Position numbers and translations under genes: made by a program. DNA of 64,000 nucleotides from a virus, in the IMG/VR virus record IMGVR_UViG_3300042090_000199, positions 1-64,000 of that record; one strand, given 5' to 3'. Of the stretch, positions 48,101 to 55,127 are shown in pieces. The notes beneath the pieces are model-generated. The model searched no databases, was not told the origin of the DNA, and saw only the letters and a program-made list of their open reading frames with translations. Position 1 is the first letter of the stretch. Each line of letters starts with the position of its first letter.

Positions 48101-48850
48101 TACATAGACCTGAGGCTTCACTGAGTCAGTGAAGTTCTGCAGGCTACTAGTCACGCCTGGAAAGGTAGTACCCAGAGCTGTCGTGATCGTGAGGAACGCT
48201 TGCTCCGAGTGTACGATGTCGTTAACCGTCGAGCTGGCAGCTATCCCGAACGCCGTCAAGGCAATCAGTGCCGGAACAACTTCGGCAGTGACTTCCAGGA
48301 TGGCGTCCAGTAGTAGGTGCCATACCGCGACAGAGTTAACAAACGGCACACCGCTAAGTAGACCGCCGAACAGTGGAATCTTTGCGCCAAGTGCTGTTAG
48401 TGCTCCGCCAAACCCGAGAGCTGCACCAGTTAGGCCCCAGAAACCTGTGCCGCCTCCGCCTGTCGTACCCGGAGTCCCAGTAGCTGCATCAGCCGCTACT
48501 CTAATCGCGGTCAGGTCTGCCAGCGCAGCGCTAACCCCAGACACCTTCAAGTCGATACCGGTTAGTGTCTGAAGTCCTGCTAGCTTCGCCCGAATTTCAG
48601 CTATCGAAGCATCCAGCTCGGTTTGATTGATCCCACCGATCGACAGCGCCTTAACCTGCAGCGCCATGAGCTTAGTTGAGATCTCCAGAAGCGCTGCGTC
48701 GACCGCCTTCTGATCAATACCCGCCTTAATTGACAAGTCTTTAACCGCGGCTAGCTTCGCCTCAATCGAAGCAATGCCTTTATCCAACGCAGCGGCGTCT
48801 ACGTCGACTTCAAGGTATCCCTGCCCTACCTTGAACCCTCCTGCGGCCAT
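45179..48850 (-). CDS. Tape measure protein with lytic transglycosylase domain (1223 aa)
   Basis: Length and composition (helical repeats at 1-110, hydrophobic segments about 135-460, Gln/Ala/Thr-rich middle) define a tape measure. Near 1060-1160, QMQTESGGNPNAIN with the catalytic-type Glu and RGLMQTI form an SLT lysozyme-like domain that would open peptidoglycan during DNA entry. A RPGGGVDIRPT linker and short helical tail follow. A tape measure of 1,223 residues suggests a tail near 180 nm by the usual rule. Confidence 0.92.
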   Translation of the reverse strand: MAAGGFKVGQGYLEVDVDAAALDKGIASIEAKLAAVKDLSIKAGIDQKAVDAALLEISTKLMALQVKALSIGGINQTELDASIAEIRAKLAGLQTLTGIDLKVSGVSAALADLTAIRVAADAATGTPGTTGGGGTGFWGLTGAALGFGGALTALGAKIPLFGGLLSGVPFVNSVAVWHLLLDAILEVTAEVVPALIALTAFGIAASSTVNDIVHSEQAFLTITTALGTTFPGVTSSLQNFTDSVKPQVYVLFGEALGIINNHASVFTTLATGAGRVMDNLGARIENALGGNGLDGLVGKGVQDLQTLGNIIGNVFGIFGNILHTLPGYAQMLFGALQDVTGALEAITGNSIVQGLLNIGLWFHGAVLWGGLAVTAIMSLQGPLLAVGGWAMNAAGAVALYVSSLIAVAGAEGIAAAASAALEGIMAALGAVNPFVWAAVAIGALVALGVWLSSVKTAAQDAYNSVEQQLNAATTFVQAQTILAQGIKQTNDQLSQTPEYIKVTTSGMHGLTSTVTELNPAWQGLTSNVKAFGDQQQTLTSRMATLDQITGSQTASLSDLNAMGVKAGAIATESAAAFANQVTQIKALTTATEQLAGYQGGQAAAAQNALTNLYMQETVPAIKKITGAETDLMNVITGGQSTFDTFELNMASMTTNLSAAEQATGSTSHTFDGLKSSVSTAGAAIAGTSQASYTLNQAFYGQISAAQNVVSALMSQSISQGDLTKVTATMTEQMLQYAGSNTAARSTMVDLINNALGPGTVSLKTLNQWVGTNATSLSNMNGIIGQSTVKAGGLTDALNASLKSMQAVAIWQAQGGQQAWNTFTTDIEKGTTSNKDFRQAAIDVMTQLTIQANNNLPAAQRAFENYAEQGLGLTKTQADDLWKTYLPGLQNEINSMHGKNLPITVVGSGTGTITFAEQNIKNAATGYLEFHAAGGLIKGGTPGRDSVLGVLMPGELVVPADMVASGSVDHLKGKLPGFATGGLVGPYGVLSGVGQDFMGTAMTQAGQSTEGSSAQKMIADMAAKVAAAAATMNLGSGVTQWAPIVLQALAMLHLASALENKVLFQMQTESGGNPNAINLTDINAQEGDPSRGLMQTIMATFLAYHVPGTSMNIYDPLANVAAALNYAAHVYGPTLQNASGAGIGSGHGYAAGGFLPPGRWGYVGESGTEIASARPGGGVDIRPTAQGSKQPVHQYFQYFGTQYPTTEMKAQQMRDMALALAVAP

Positions 48851-48853
48851 AAG

Positions 48854-49237
48854 CTACTCCGTCGGTATCGCGATCTCAAAGATAGGCGCAAGCTCGCCAA
48901 ACATCGGCATAGGTGGACCTGCCTGGAGTAGCTCATCGAGCGTTGCGGCTCGATCTTCATGCTTCACTGTAGGCATGGGCACCTGGCTCTCTCGGACGTC
49001 CTCTACTTCGTCATACACATAACGCGGCGGTAGTCCTTCAGTTGCTTGACGCTCGATCTGCTTTCGTTCTTCCTCCTGTATGTCTTCCAACCAGCCCTCG
49101 AGGTCTACCTTAGCAGCCCCTGAATACGCTGGCAGTCGGTACGCCAAGCGGAAAAATGTCGGTCCATCTAGCTCGTAGATGTCCTCGACACGATGCAGCA
49201 CGCTCATGTCGCTGCATACGCTGTCGAGGCAATCCAC
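48854..49237 (-). CDS. Tail assembly chaperone, T part of G-T
   Basis: This frame lies between G and the tape measure, as gpT does. It is open upstream through the CCCAAAA site of the G gene, so it is probably made mainly as a -1 fusion of 267 residues (49656-48854). A GTG at 49237 can start a separate 127-residue product, but no good ribosome site is seen. Acidic and Pro-rich C-terminus. It helps tail-tube assembly around the tape measure. Confidence 0.82.
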   Translation of the reverse strand: MDCLDSVCSDMSVLHRVEDIYELDGPTFFRLAYRLPAYSGAAKVDLEGWLEDIQEEERKQIERQATEGLPPRYVYDEVEDVRESQVPMPTVKHEDRAATLDELLQAGPPMPMFGELAPIFEIAIPTE

Positions 49238-49245
49238 GATCCATA

Positions 49246-49656
49246 CTATCTGCGCCGTCCTGATCGCCCAGGCAGGCGGTTCTGCTGATTCCCTTTTGGG
49301 CGCTCGGTCTTACCTGTTGCGATCCGAAGCGCTGCCGCGAGGATGAAGTCATATTGCGGCTGTGTTAGGGCTTCATAATTCAGAAGAGCCTCGTAGCCTT
49401 CCTCGCTGAGCATGTTGTTCAGCAAGTAGTACGCCGCCTGACCTTCACCCTCTTCCTTCAGGATCTTCAAGTAGCGCAGCCCGACGGTCGGCGACGGGTT
49501 CTTCGGTACCTTGAACGCCCTATCGTCTAGCTCGAAGAGCGTAATGTACTCGATCTCCTCGCCTTCGTCCTTGGACGAGAGCTTCAGGATATCGAGATCG
49601 CCTGGAACGATATCGATCGTTCCAGACTCGTCGGGCTGCCTTCTGGTGTCCGCCAT
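49246..49656 (-). CDS. Tail assembly chaperone, G part (136 aa)
   Basis: The 136-residue protein lies right after the tail-tube gene. The acidic N-terminus (IDIVPGDLDILKLSSKDEGEEIEYI) and helical core, with LNYEALTQPQYDFILAAALRIATGK, are typical of actinophage chaperone G proteins. It ends in a basic tail when no frameshift occurs. It overlaps nothing and starts after GGAAGGAACTG. Confidence 0.85.
   Translation of the reverse strand: MADTRRQPDESGTIDIVPGDLDILKLSSKDEGEEIEYITLFELDDRAFKVPKNPSPTVGLRYLKILKEEGEGQAAYYLLNNMLSEEGYEALLNYEALTQPQYDFILAAALRIATGKTERPKGNQQNRLPGRSGRRR
49294..49300 (-). promoter_or_regulatory. Programmed -1 frameshift site CCCAAAA
   Basis: In the G frame the leftward strand reads C CCA AAA, a classic XXXYYYZ slippery heptamer. 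After slipping one base back, the reading continues without stop into the chaperone T frame (146 further codons). The slip happens at codon 121 of G. Confidence 0.85.
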
Positions 49657-49669
49657 AGCAGTTCCTTCC

Positions 49670-50302
49670 TTATGCCGTCTGGTCGTAGATCACGAACGGT
49701 GAGATCGCAGCGCTCACGTAGAACGCTGTGAACGTGCACGCCCACACCGATTGAGTTGCCAGGTCGTACTTCGCCGTCGCCTTGACGTCGTTGAGGACCT
49801 TGCGTACGATGAAGCGCCGCCGCGCAACCGCACCGCTACCCAGGTTCGGTGCCCAGCCATCGATGAGCAACGCGCTATACGTTGGCTGGGTGATCGTCGG
49901 CGTGTTTGTCCCAGGAGCAGCAACCGCACCTCCTGGGTCGAGAGTGTTGATACCAGAGCCGACGGTTAGAATCGGCGACTGGTTCATTGCTTCCTGCAGG
50001 TTGGCCAGCGTCGCCTCGAGTAGCGACACCGTCACCGTGATTGCTCGTCCCGTGAGTCGAGCGCCGATCGGGTCGACAGACTGGTCTGCCTTGATCTGGC
50101 CGTACGTGTACGCCGCCTCCCACTGGACGCCGCCCATCGTGCCGCCGAAGTCGGTGTACCCTGCACCGCCAGCCGAGACCGGGTCTGTCTTGATCGACGT
50201 GTTAGTCACCGGAGGCTCAGTTACCGCCCCGAAGGTGCCCCAGTAGATCGTCGCAGGTCCCTGAACGACGTTACCAGGAGTGACGCCTACGTATCCTGTC
50301 AT
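49670..50302 (-). CDS. Major tail (tube) protein (210 aa)
   Basis: It lies between connectors and tail chaperones, the usual tail-tube position. The sequence has VVQGPATIYWGTFGAVTEP, TMGGVQWEAAYTYGQIKADQSVDPI and a beta-rich C-half with RRRFIVRKVLNDVKATAKYDL. Both the pattern and the length fit tail-tube proteins of the actinophage type. A strong GGAGGTG ribosome site precedes it. Confidence 0.85.
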   Translation of the reverse strand: MTGYVGVTPGNVVQGPATIYWGTFGAVTEPPVTNTSIKTDPVSAGGAGYTDFGGTMGGVQWEAAYTYGQIKADQSVDPIGARLTGRAITVTVSLLEATLANLQEAMNQSPILTVGSGINTLDPGGAVAAPGTNTPTITQPTYSALLIDGWAPNLGSGAVARRRFIVRKVLNDVKATAKYDLATQSVWACTFTAFYVSAAISPFVIYDQTA

Positions 50303-50317
50303 GTTGTCTCACACCTC

Positions 50318-50701
50318 CTAGTAAACGCCGCCGGACTGGATAACAACGACACCCGACACGTTCGCCGGAGTACCGAAGTTGATCTGAACGGTGTTGGTAC
50401 CTGCGTTCGCGTCCACCGTATAGAATGGGCCGAGCAGGTACACGTGAGCTGGAGTCGCCTCCGTGAAGGCGATCGCAGGAATGCTCACACCCAGGATCTG
50501 AGCGCCTGGAGTGATAGTAGCTGCAGGGTCGCCTGTGACTGTCTTACAGAACACGAGCGTGAGCCCTGGAATGTTGGGAAACGTGATACCGGTGTTAGCA
50601 CCAAGTGTCGCGTATGTCATCGCGGTCGTGTCGAGCACGCCGTTTCCTACCAGCTGCTGGAACCCTGGCGAAACGCCGGGCCCGAGCGCGAGAACTGTCA
50701 T
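50318..50701 (-). CDS. Small beta-rich structural protein (127 aa)
   Basis: The 127-residue product is beta-rich, with GTNTVQINFGTPANVSGVVVIQ at the C-terminus. Its end resembles that of the protein at 62383 (GTKTIQIDFSSNTGLVVALF), suggesting paralogous virion proteins. It overlaps the basic protein upstream by four bases. A capsid decoration or tail-associated role is possible. Confidence 0.7.
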   Translation of the reverse strand: MTVLALGPGVSPGFQQLVGNGVLDTTAMTYATLGANTGITFPNIPGLTLVFCKTVTGDPAATITPGAQILGVSIPAIAFTEATPAHVYLLGPFYTVDANAGTNTVQINFGTPANVSGVVVIQSGGVY

Positions 50702-50949
50702 CCCCGCCTCCTACGGGTCGCTGCGGCCTTACGACCGACTGCTTTCGCCTTAGCCGTTCCGGCTCGACGATGTGACGCTCCACCAAAGTTCTTGGCGAAG
50801 TTTGCCTGACGGACTGTAGACGCGGGATACGTTCCCTTCTTAGCTGACAGAACCTTACGAGCGTAAGCCTGATTACTCATCCCAGCAGCCTTCGACTTCT
50901 TAGAGAAAGCTCCAGGATGCTTGATAGTGATCTTCATCTTCCCAGCCAC
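50698..50949 (-). CDS. Very basic small protein (83 aa)
   Basis: The 83-residue product is about one-third Lys/Arg, begins MAGKMKITIKHPGAFSKKSKAAGM and ends in TRRRRG. It probably binds nucleic acid or a capsid surface. Its position between tail terminator and tail tube is unusual for a DNA-binding protein. Ribosome site GAGGAGGAACCGTGGCTGGGAAG precedes the start. Confidence 0.72.
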   Translation of the reverse strand: MAGKMKITIKHPGAFSKKSKAAGMSNQAYARKVLSAKKGTYPASTVRQANFAKNFGGASHRRAGTAKAKAVGRKAAATRRRRG

Positions 50950-50981
50950 GGTTCCTCCTCCCGAAACCAGTCCGCCATATC

Positions 50982-51479
50982 TTACTGAACCACAAGTCCT
51001 ACTTCACGCCAAGAAAACGCCATGTCCATCGAGTATGCTGCCCAGTTACGCGCGTCGCTATATATTCTCCTCGCTTCCGTATGAACCTCTGCATGTATAA
51101 CACATGCAGGCGCGTAAGCCTTTCCCCCGAAATCAATCGTCAGAGCACGTCCGAAGACACCTGGGAGCTTACTCATTGAAGCAAGCCAGATCTGCTGCAG
51201 CAGGTTGTTAGCTGCGTACCAAGGTGGCTTATTCGATCCAGGCTTAGTCGCGTAAGCCTTAACCTCAATTAGAGGCTGTGCAATCGGCATACCTACCATA
51301 GGAGTTCCTCCTACAGCGGTTACCGTAATAAAGTTAGAGATCCCGTCTAGGTTCAGAGGCCACTGCTGTTCAGCAGGAGGCTGAGTAGACACCATACCAG
51401 GATTGAAGACACCAAACTGACCCGGAATACTGCCGATCCAGGCCATAGCAACCAGTTCGCTATTGGGGTGAAGAGCCAT
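50982..51479 (-). CDS. Tail terminator-like protein (165 aa)
   Basis: The ATG at 51479 follows AGAAAGAGGGGTGGCTT. The sequence has HPNSELVAMAWIGSIPGQ, ITVTAVGGTPMVGMPIAQPLIEVKAYATKPGSNKPPWYAANNLL, matching the tail terminator (neck) proteins of actinophages. It would end tail-tube growth and join tail to head. Its start lies within the preceding neck gene by 127 bases. Confidence 0.8.
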   Translation of the reverse strand: MALHPNSELVAMAWIGSIPGQFGVFNPGMVSTQPPAEQQWPLNLDGISNFITVTAVGGTPMVGMPIAQPLIEVKAYATKPGSNKPPWYAANNLLQQIWLASMSKLPGVFGRALTIDFGGKAYAPACVIHAEVHTEARRIYSDARNWAAYSMDMAFSWREVGLVVQ

Positions 51480-51913
51480 AAGCCACCCCTCTTTCTCCGC
51501 TGTTGCGAAGCACGGAGCTGGATCCACTGATCGAGAGTAGTCGGACGACCAAAGTGTTGAATACCAGGAGCTACCAACGGAGTAGTGCCCTCAGGGTCCT
51601 CTGGCGTCCTATACTTGTACAACGCAGGTCTCAAGAACGGCTCTTCAGGAACTATTTCAGGACCGACAGTATGAGTAAAGCGATGGAAGACACGGTGACC
51701 GAATTCTACATCCAACGTGTAAGCAGCCGTAGAGTAGATAATCAGTGTCAGGTTGTCTACGTAGTACTCAATTCCCGCTGCGAGTGCCCCCGTACGCTTA
51801 GGTGCATATCGTATCGCGTCTGCTGTGATCAAAGGCCCAAGAGTCACGTCGAGAAATTCTTCGACGTCAGCCTCTATATGCCCGATCGCATCGGGATCGA
51901 TATAAACACGCAC
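51353..51913 (-). CDS. HK97 gp10-like neck protein (186 aa)
   Basis: Residues 30-110 (ADAIRYAPKRTGALAAGIEYYVDN..., YTLDVEFGHRVFHRFTHTVGPEIVPEEPFLRPALYKY) match the HK97 gp10/neck family. After about 140 the sequence (RRKRGGLWLFTPIANWLLWPGSA...) overlaps the tail terminator gene in another frame and looks unlike the family, so the true end may be functional overlap. It is the first gene after the leftward promoter at 52,022. Confidence 0.77.
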   Translation of the reverse strand: MRVYIDPDAIGHIEADVEEFLDVTLGPLITADAIRYAPKRTGALAAGIEYYVDNLTLIIYSTAAYTLDVEFGHRVFHRFTHTVGPEIVPEEPFLRPALYKYRTPEDPEGTTPLVAPGIQHFGRPTTLDQWIQLRASQQRRKRGGLWLFTPIANWLLWPGSAVFRVSLVSSILVWCLLSLLLNSSGL

Positions 51914-51992
51914 TCGCCACGTCCCTCTACGTCAGTGGCACGACAAAGTTCCTAGGCGTCTACCGCCCTGCAGATTTCGTCGCTCTATTCTA

Positions 51993-52022
51993 ATAATAAC
52001 ACACAACACACTAGGAAAGCTA
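51993..52022 (-). promoter_or_regulatory. Leftward promoter P8 (TAGCTT-18-TATTAT)
   Basis: On the minus strand TAGCTT (52022-52017), 18 bases, then TATTAT (51998-51993). CTAGCTTT is shared with P1 and P2. The 146-base gap 51,914-52,059 holds only this. It would boost the neck and tail genes. Confidence 0.65.
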
Positions 52023-52059
52023 GGGTAAGTCACTAAAATACTTAACGATACTAGTAAAA

Positions 52060-52434
52060 TTACAATTCCCTCCAGGTGTTCCCTTCATCGAGATAGCCAT
52101 GCCAGTAGAAAGGCGAACTACCGCAGCCTATTGATGCACGGATCTCAAGAGAGCCATCTATGCACTCACGAAACGTCCAAGGAGGTTCGTACACACCATG
52201 GAGCCCGCTATGCTCATCAGGACGATCGAACTTGTCGACACCCTTATGTGTTGGGAGCAGAAACCATACGACACGATCTTCATGGCCTCCACTTATGATC
52301 GGATGCGGGCCAGTATAGTCACCGGCCCGCTCCAGATCATCAAGCGTCGGGACTCTACGAGCTGGAGTCAGGTTCACGGATCCGGTATCCATCTCGCCTG
52401 AAACCAGGGTTCTTTGGATCAGGGCAGTGCCCAT
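52060..52434 (-). CDS. Conserved phage protein, DUF6527-like end (124 aa)
   Basis: The C-terminal half (GLHGVYEPPWTFRECIDGSLEIRASIGCGSSPFYWHGYLDEGNTW) resembles small phage proteins with a DGSL-xx-SIxC and YWHG pattern. Start is uncertain: ATG 52434 overlaps the neighbour by 80 bases, and ATG 52392 (MDTGSV) is an alternative. Function unknown. Confidence 0.65.
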   Translation of the reverse strand: MGTALIQRTLVSGEMDTGSVNLTPARRVPTLDDLERAGDYTGPHPIISGGHEDRVVWFLLPTHKGVDKFDRPDEHSGLHGVYEPPWTFRECIDGSLEIRASIGCGSSPFYWHGYLDEGNTWREL

Positions 52435-52537
52435 CCATATGGTGTAGAGTAGCTCCTTCCAGGCTTTCGTACCACGGAAGTATGAACCAGTCGAAGAACC
52501 AGTCGACTAGGAGAACGAACTTGCTCTTGTTATACAT
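52355..52537 (-). CDS. Small protein with hydrophobic N-terminus (60 aa)
   Basis: ATG 52537 is one base after the protease-like gene stop. The 60-residue product begins MYNKSKFVLLVDWFFDWFILPWYESL, a possible membrane-surface helix, then a His/Cys/Pro polar tail. It overlaps the gene at 52060-52434. Function unknown. Confidence 0.5.
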   Translation of the reverse strand: MYNKSKFVLLVDWFFDWFILPWYESLEGATLHHMDGHCPDPKNPGFRRDGYRIREPDSSS

Positions 52538-52538
52538 G

Positions 52539-53387
52539 TCACACGATCATCTGCTTGTAGTCGACGTAGTTCCCGAGTAGGCCCAGAGTGGACGCATGAA
52601 TCAGATAATCGCCGTCTAGACCGAAGCTCGGGCTCCAGGAGTTCCGGACCTTGATGATCGTCTTCTGCAGGTCGATAGCACCGGTAGCCTTGGCCTGTGC
52701 CAGCTGGACGATACCTCGCTCGCAGGTTTCGTGACCGCCTGCCACACCTGACTCGATTGCCGCTTGAAGAGCGTCTACCGAACCGTCGCCATCGACGAAG
52801 CCATCTGAGTCGGGCTGCATCCAGGACTTGAACCATGGAGCGCCCTGAATGACCGTACCTGTCTGGAGAGCGAGCAGCGCTCCCTGAACATTGTGCGGAA
52901 CGTTGTAGTCCTTGACAAGCCCGCTAGCTACCGCGAACTCGCAGCAGTACGACCCTGTCGAACCGCAGTCTGCAGGAGGCCACTCCTGAGACTGGTCTTG
53001 AGTCTGATCGGTATCCAGGTGGTAGAACACGATAGCCCACTGCTCGTTAGCTGCGGGCGAGTTAGGCGACATACGCCAGATCTTGCCACCGAAACCGATC
53101 TCGAGCGACTCGAGATCCTTGCCTGCTGTAACCGACAGCTGAGCGATATGCGCCGTCGAAGCATTCGCAGTACAGGACCCAAGCGCGTCTACCGTAGGCG
53201 CTCCAGGAACCAAAGTCGACGTATCGATCGACTGTGCGAGTAGGTCCTCCTGGTCAAGAACCGGAATCGGGATATCCCAGTTGACTTCCTTGAGAGACTC
53301 CGTCGAGTGAAACAGAGCTCTCGGGAGCAGATGCTTCTCATCGATGCTGTACTGACCGAACTTGGTCCGTGTCGCGCCTGCGTACAT
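52539..53387 (-). CDS. Papain-family (C1A-like) cysteine protease (282 aa)
   Basis: The start is ATG 53387, as upstream codons belong to the HNH-gene overlap. LGSCTANAST (69-78) with C72, GGHETCERG with H219 and KVRNSWSPSFG with N249 form the Cys-His-Asn triad of papain-like peptidases. YCCEFAVASGLV matches a family strand. No signal peptide. Located among head-completion genes, it may act in virion maturation or enter with the virion; substrate unknown. Confidence 0.8.
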   Translation of the reverse strand: MYAGATRTKFGQYSIDEKHLLPRALFHSTESLKEVNWDIPIPVLDQEDLLAQSIDTSTLVPGAPTVDALGSCTANASTAHIAQLSVTAGKDLESLEIGFGGKIWRMSPNSPAANEQWAIVFYHLDTDQTQDQSQEWPPADCGSTGSYCCEFAVASGLVKDYNVPHNVQGALLALQTGTVIQGAPWFKSWMQPDSDGFVDGDGSVDALQAAIESGVAGGHETCERGIVQLAQAKATGAIDLQKTIIKVRNSWSPSFGLDGDYLIHASTLGLLGNYVDYKQMIV

Positions 53388-53827
53388 AAGGAGATCATGC
53401 CTTTCACGAATTCGTAAGCTGCCCAGTCTGACGCGCTGACGAGGTGAACTCCACCATGTCCGCGATGATGCCATACGCACAGCAACGTCAGGTTCTGGTC
53501 GGAATCGATCCATGCGCCGATTCCCTCTTGTGAAACACCTGGATAGAACTGTTCCAGGAGCTTGATATCGACGCCATTCTGGAGCGCGAACTCGATAACT
53601 GAGTGATGCGCTTCCAGAGGCTTCGTGAGATCGCACTCAGAGAAGTCAGGACGATACCTCTTAGCGAAGTCGCAGTCGTACGTACCTGCAGCTCTTCGTC
53701 GCCGCTTCCACTCCTCGAAATCGACGTGGTGAGGATCGTTTGCTCGAGGCTCGTGGGCTGGATAATGGACGGTGTAGTTATGGGCGACTGTCTGTACATG
53801 AGCAGGCACCTCCTGTGGAGTAGTCAC
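53189..53827 (-). CDS. HNH-like endonuclease with extended C-terminus (212 aa)
   Basis: EAHHSVIEFALQNG (72-85), DSDQNLTLLCVWHHRGHGGVH (108-128) contain the His-His...Asn...His pattern of an HNH nuclease. C52 and C65 may bind zinc. After VKGMI (about 145) the sequence becomes Arg/Ser-rich and overlaps the protease gene by 199 bases, like a shadow. Either the gene lost its normal stop or the overlap is coding. HNH proteins near the packaging genes can help terminase cutting. Confidence 0.75.
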   Translation of the reverse strand: MTTPQEVPAHVQTVAHNYTVHYPAHEPRANDPHHVDFEEWKRRRRAAGTYDCDFAKRYRPDFSECDLTKPLEAHHSVIEFALQNGVDIKLLEQFYPGVSQEGIGAWIDSDQNLTLLCVWHHRGHGGVHLVSASDWAAYEFVKGMISLCTQARHGPSSVSTASMRSICSRELCFTRRSLSRKSTGISRFRFLTRRTYSHSRSIRRLWFLERLR

Positions 53828-53842
53828 AGGTGGAGTCCTTTA

Positions 53843-54004
53843 CTAAGGCCTAGTCCAAGGCGACCAGCCCCATACTGTCTGGAGCGCGAGAAACGCGAGT
53901 CCTGCAGCGACGATCGCGATCAGGTGTGAGACGGACACTGTCTTGTCGATCCACGCCAGGATCGTTACGATGACGAAGAGTACGAATGCGATGAGACCGA
54001 ACAT
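53843..54004 (-). CDS. Small membrane protein (53 aa)
   Basis: ATG 54004 follows AGGAGGATTAGAC, better than upstream ATG 54034. The 53-residue product has two membrane helices (MFGLIAFVLFVIVTILAWI and LIAIVAAGLAFLAL). It could be a second holin-like protein, but it lies away from the lysin. Function unknown. Confidence 0.68.
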   Translation of the reverse strand: MFGLIAFVLFVIVTILAWIDKTVSVSHLIAIVAAGLAFLALQTVWGWSPWTRP

Positions 54005-54024
54005 GTCTAATCCTCCTAGAGATT

Positions 54025-54417
54025 CTATCCGCAACCAAACTCCTCGCGGATAGTTACGAAGCCCAAGTACAACTCATATTGCTGTTCCCGGGCTACATTG
54101 GTTGTAGGATTCGGTGGAGCAGTTACAGGAGTAGCCGTCAGTAGCCTCATAATCGAGCACCACTTAGCGTCATTGTCCAGTACTGCTTGATGCGCGGCTA
54201 TCTGTACATGCTGTGTTGCGTGAGCCTGCGCTATCACGAGATAGACGACAGCCCCGATAAGCCCTGCAATAACAAGGCCTTGACAGAACACTAGCCACCA
54301 GTATACCTTCATGCCCGCGCTTGCGAAGCGCTGCAAATCCGTCTTCGCTTGATAATGTTGATTTGGATCTGGGTGTTCAGGGAATGGTTCAGGAAGCGCG
54401 ATCGGTCCGTCCGGCAT
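54025..54417 (-). CDS. Single-pass membrane protein (130 aa)
   Basis: The Pro-rich N-terminus is followed by one membrane helix (about 40-66, WWLVFCQGLVIAGLIGAVVYLVI) and a soluble C-terminal half with Cys. It is coupled by overlap to the coiled-coil membrane protein upstream. Function unknown. Confidence 0.7.
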   Translation of the reverse strand: MPDGPIALPEPFPEHPDPNQHYQAKTDLQRFASAGMKVYWWLVFCQGLVIAGLIGAVVYLVIAQAHATQHVQIAAHQAVLDNDAKWCSIMRLLTATPVTAPPNPTTNVAREQQYELYLGFVTIREEFGCG

Positions 54418-54745
54418 GCGACATTCCTTCCAGTATTGTCTGTATATGTTCTACTTTCTCAAGCAGTTGACCTATGACTTGTCGACCTGTCGCTAGGTCC
54501 TTCAGCATAGAGACCTGTCCTCGAAGATCCGCTATCTCCGCAGCCTGTCCCTTATTCTGTTCCTGTAGTTCCTTAATCTGATCCGCATACGCAGCTGCTC
54601 GCTCCTGCCAAGCATTTGCCGTACCTTGATAGACCTGGATCAGTTGAGTATTCCGAGACGTCTTGAACGCAAAGTATGCTCCCGCAGCGGTTGCGAAAGC
54701 AAGAGCAGCCCCTAGAACCGCCGTGAGCACATAGACCGAGTTCAC
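54389..54745 (-). CDS. Membrane-anchored coiled-coil protein (118 aa)
   Basis: GTG 54745 shares a base with the upstream stop. The first 28 residues are a membrane helix, and residues 40-105 form a coiled coil (DQIKELQEQNKGQAAEIADLRGQVSMLKD). It resembles spanin-like or membrane-tether proteins but sits among head genes. Function unknown. Confidence 0.7.
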   Translation of the reverse strand: MNSVYVLTAVLGAALAFATAAGAYFAFKTSRNTQLIQVYQGTANAWQERAAAYADQIKELQEQNKGQAAEIADLRGQVSMLKDLATGRQVIGQLLEKVEHIQTILEGMSHAGRTDRAS

Positions 54746-55119
54746 TAAGCCGCCTCAGTAGTAGTTACGCGCTTCAGAGTAACTAGAATGTCAGGCGTCG
54801 CCCCTGCATTTCCAAGCACAGTCACTGCATACACCTGATAGATAAGACCTGTATACTGATCAAGCACTTGATCAGTATTTCTGATATCGGTCCCCGAAGG
54901 AAGAGTACAGGCAGCTAGACGCGTCGTGCTAGGCTCAGGCATAGCAGGCTCGAAGACCTGCTGACCTAGAACGATAGGACGCAGAGGGCTCATAGTCGGA
55001 TAACTAAGGAACGCTATGATGTTCGTGTATACAGCTACAGGCGTATCGATCGTGTCGCCGAAACTGTCTGTTGACGTTCCTCTCAGGATCGTCACCAGTG
55101 TGTTAGCGATTGCATACAT
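54745..55119 (-). CDS. Head-tail connector (head closure-like) (124 aa)
   Basis: ATG 55119 follows CTAGGAGAAGCG; an in-frame GTG/ATG at 55179 lies in the previous gene. MYAIANTLVTILRGTSTDSFGDTIDTPVAVYTNI fits head-closure or stopper proteins of actinophages, beta-barrel-like, with ITVLKRV-type end. It would close the portal channel after packaging. Confidence 0.74.
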   Translation of the reverse strand: MYAIANTLVTILRGTSTDSFGDTIDTPVAVYTNIIAFLSYPTMSPLRPIVLGQQVFEPAMPEPSTTRLAACTLPSGTDIRNTDQVLDQYTGLIYQVYAVTVLGNAGATPDILVTLKRVTTTEAA

Positions 55120-55127
55120 CGCTTCTC

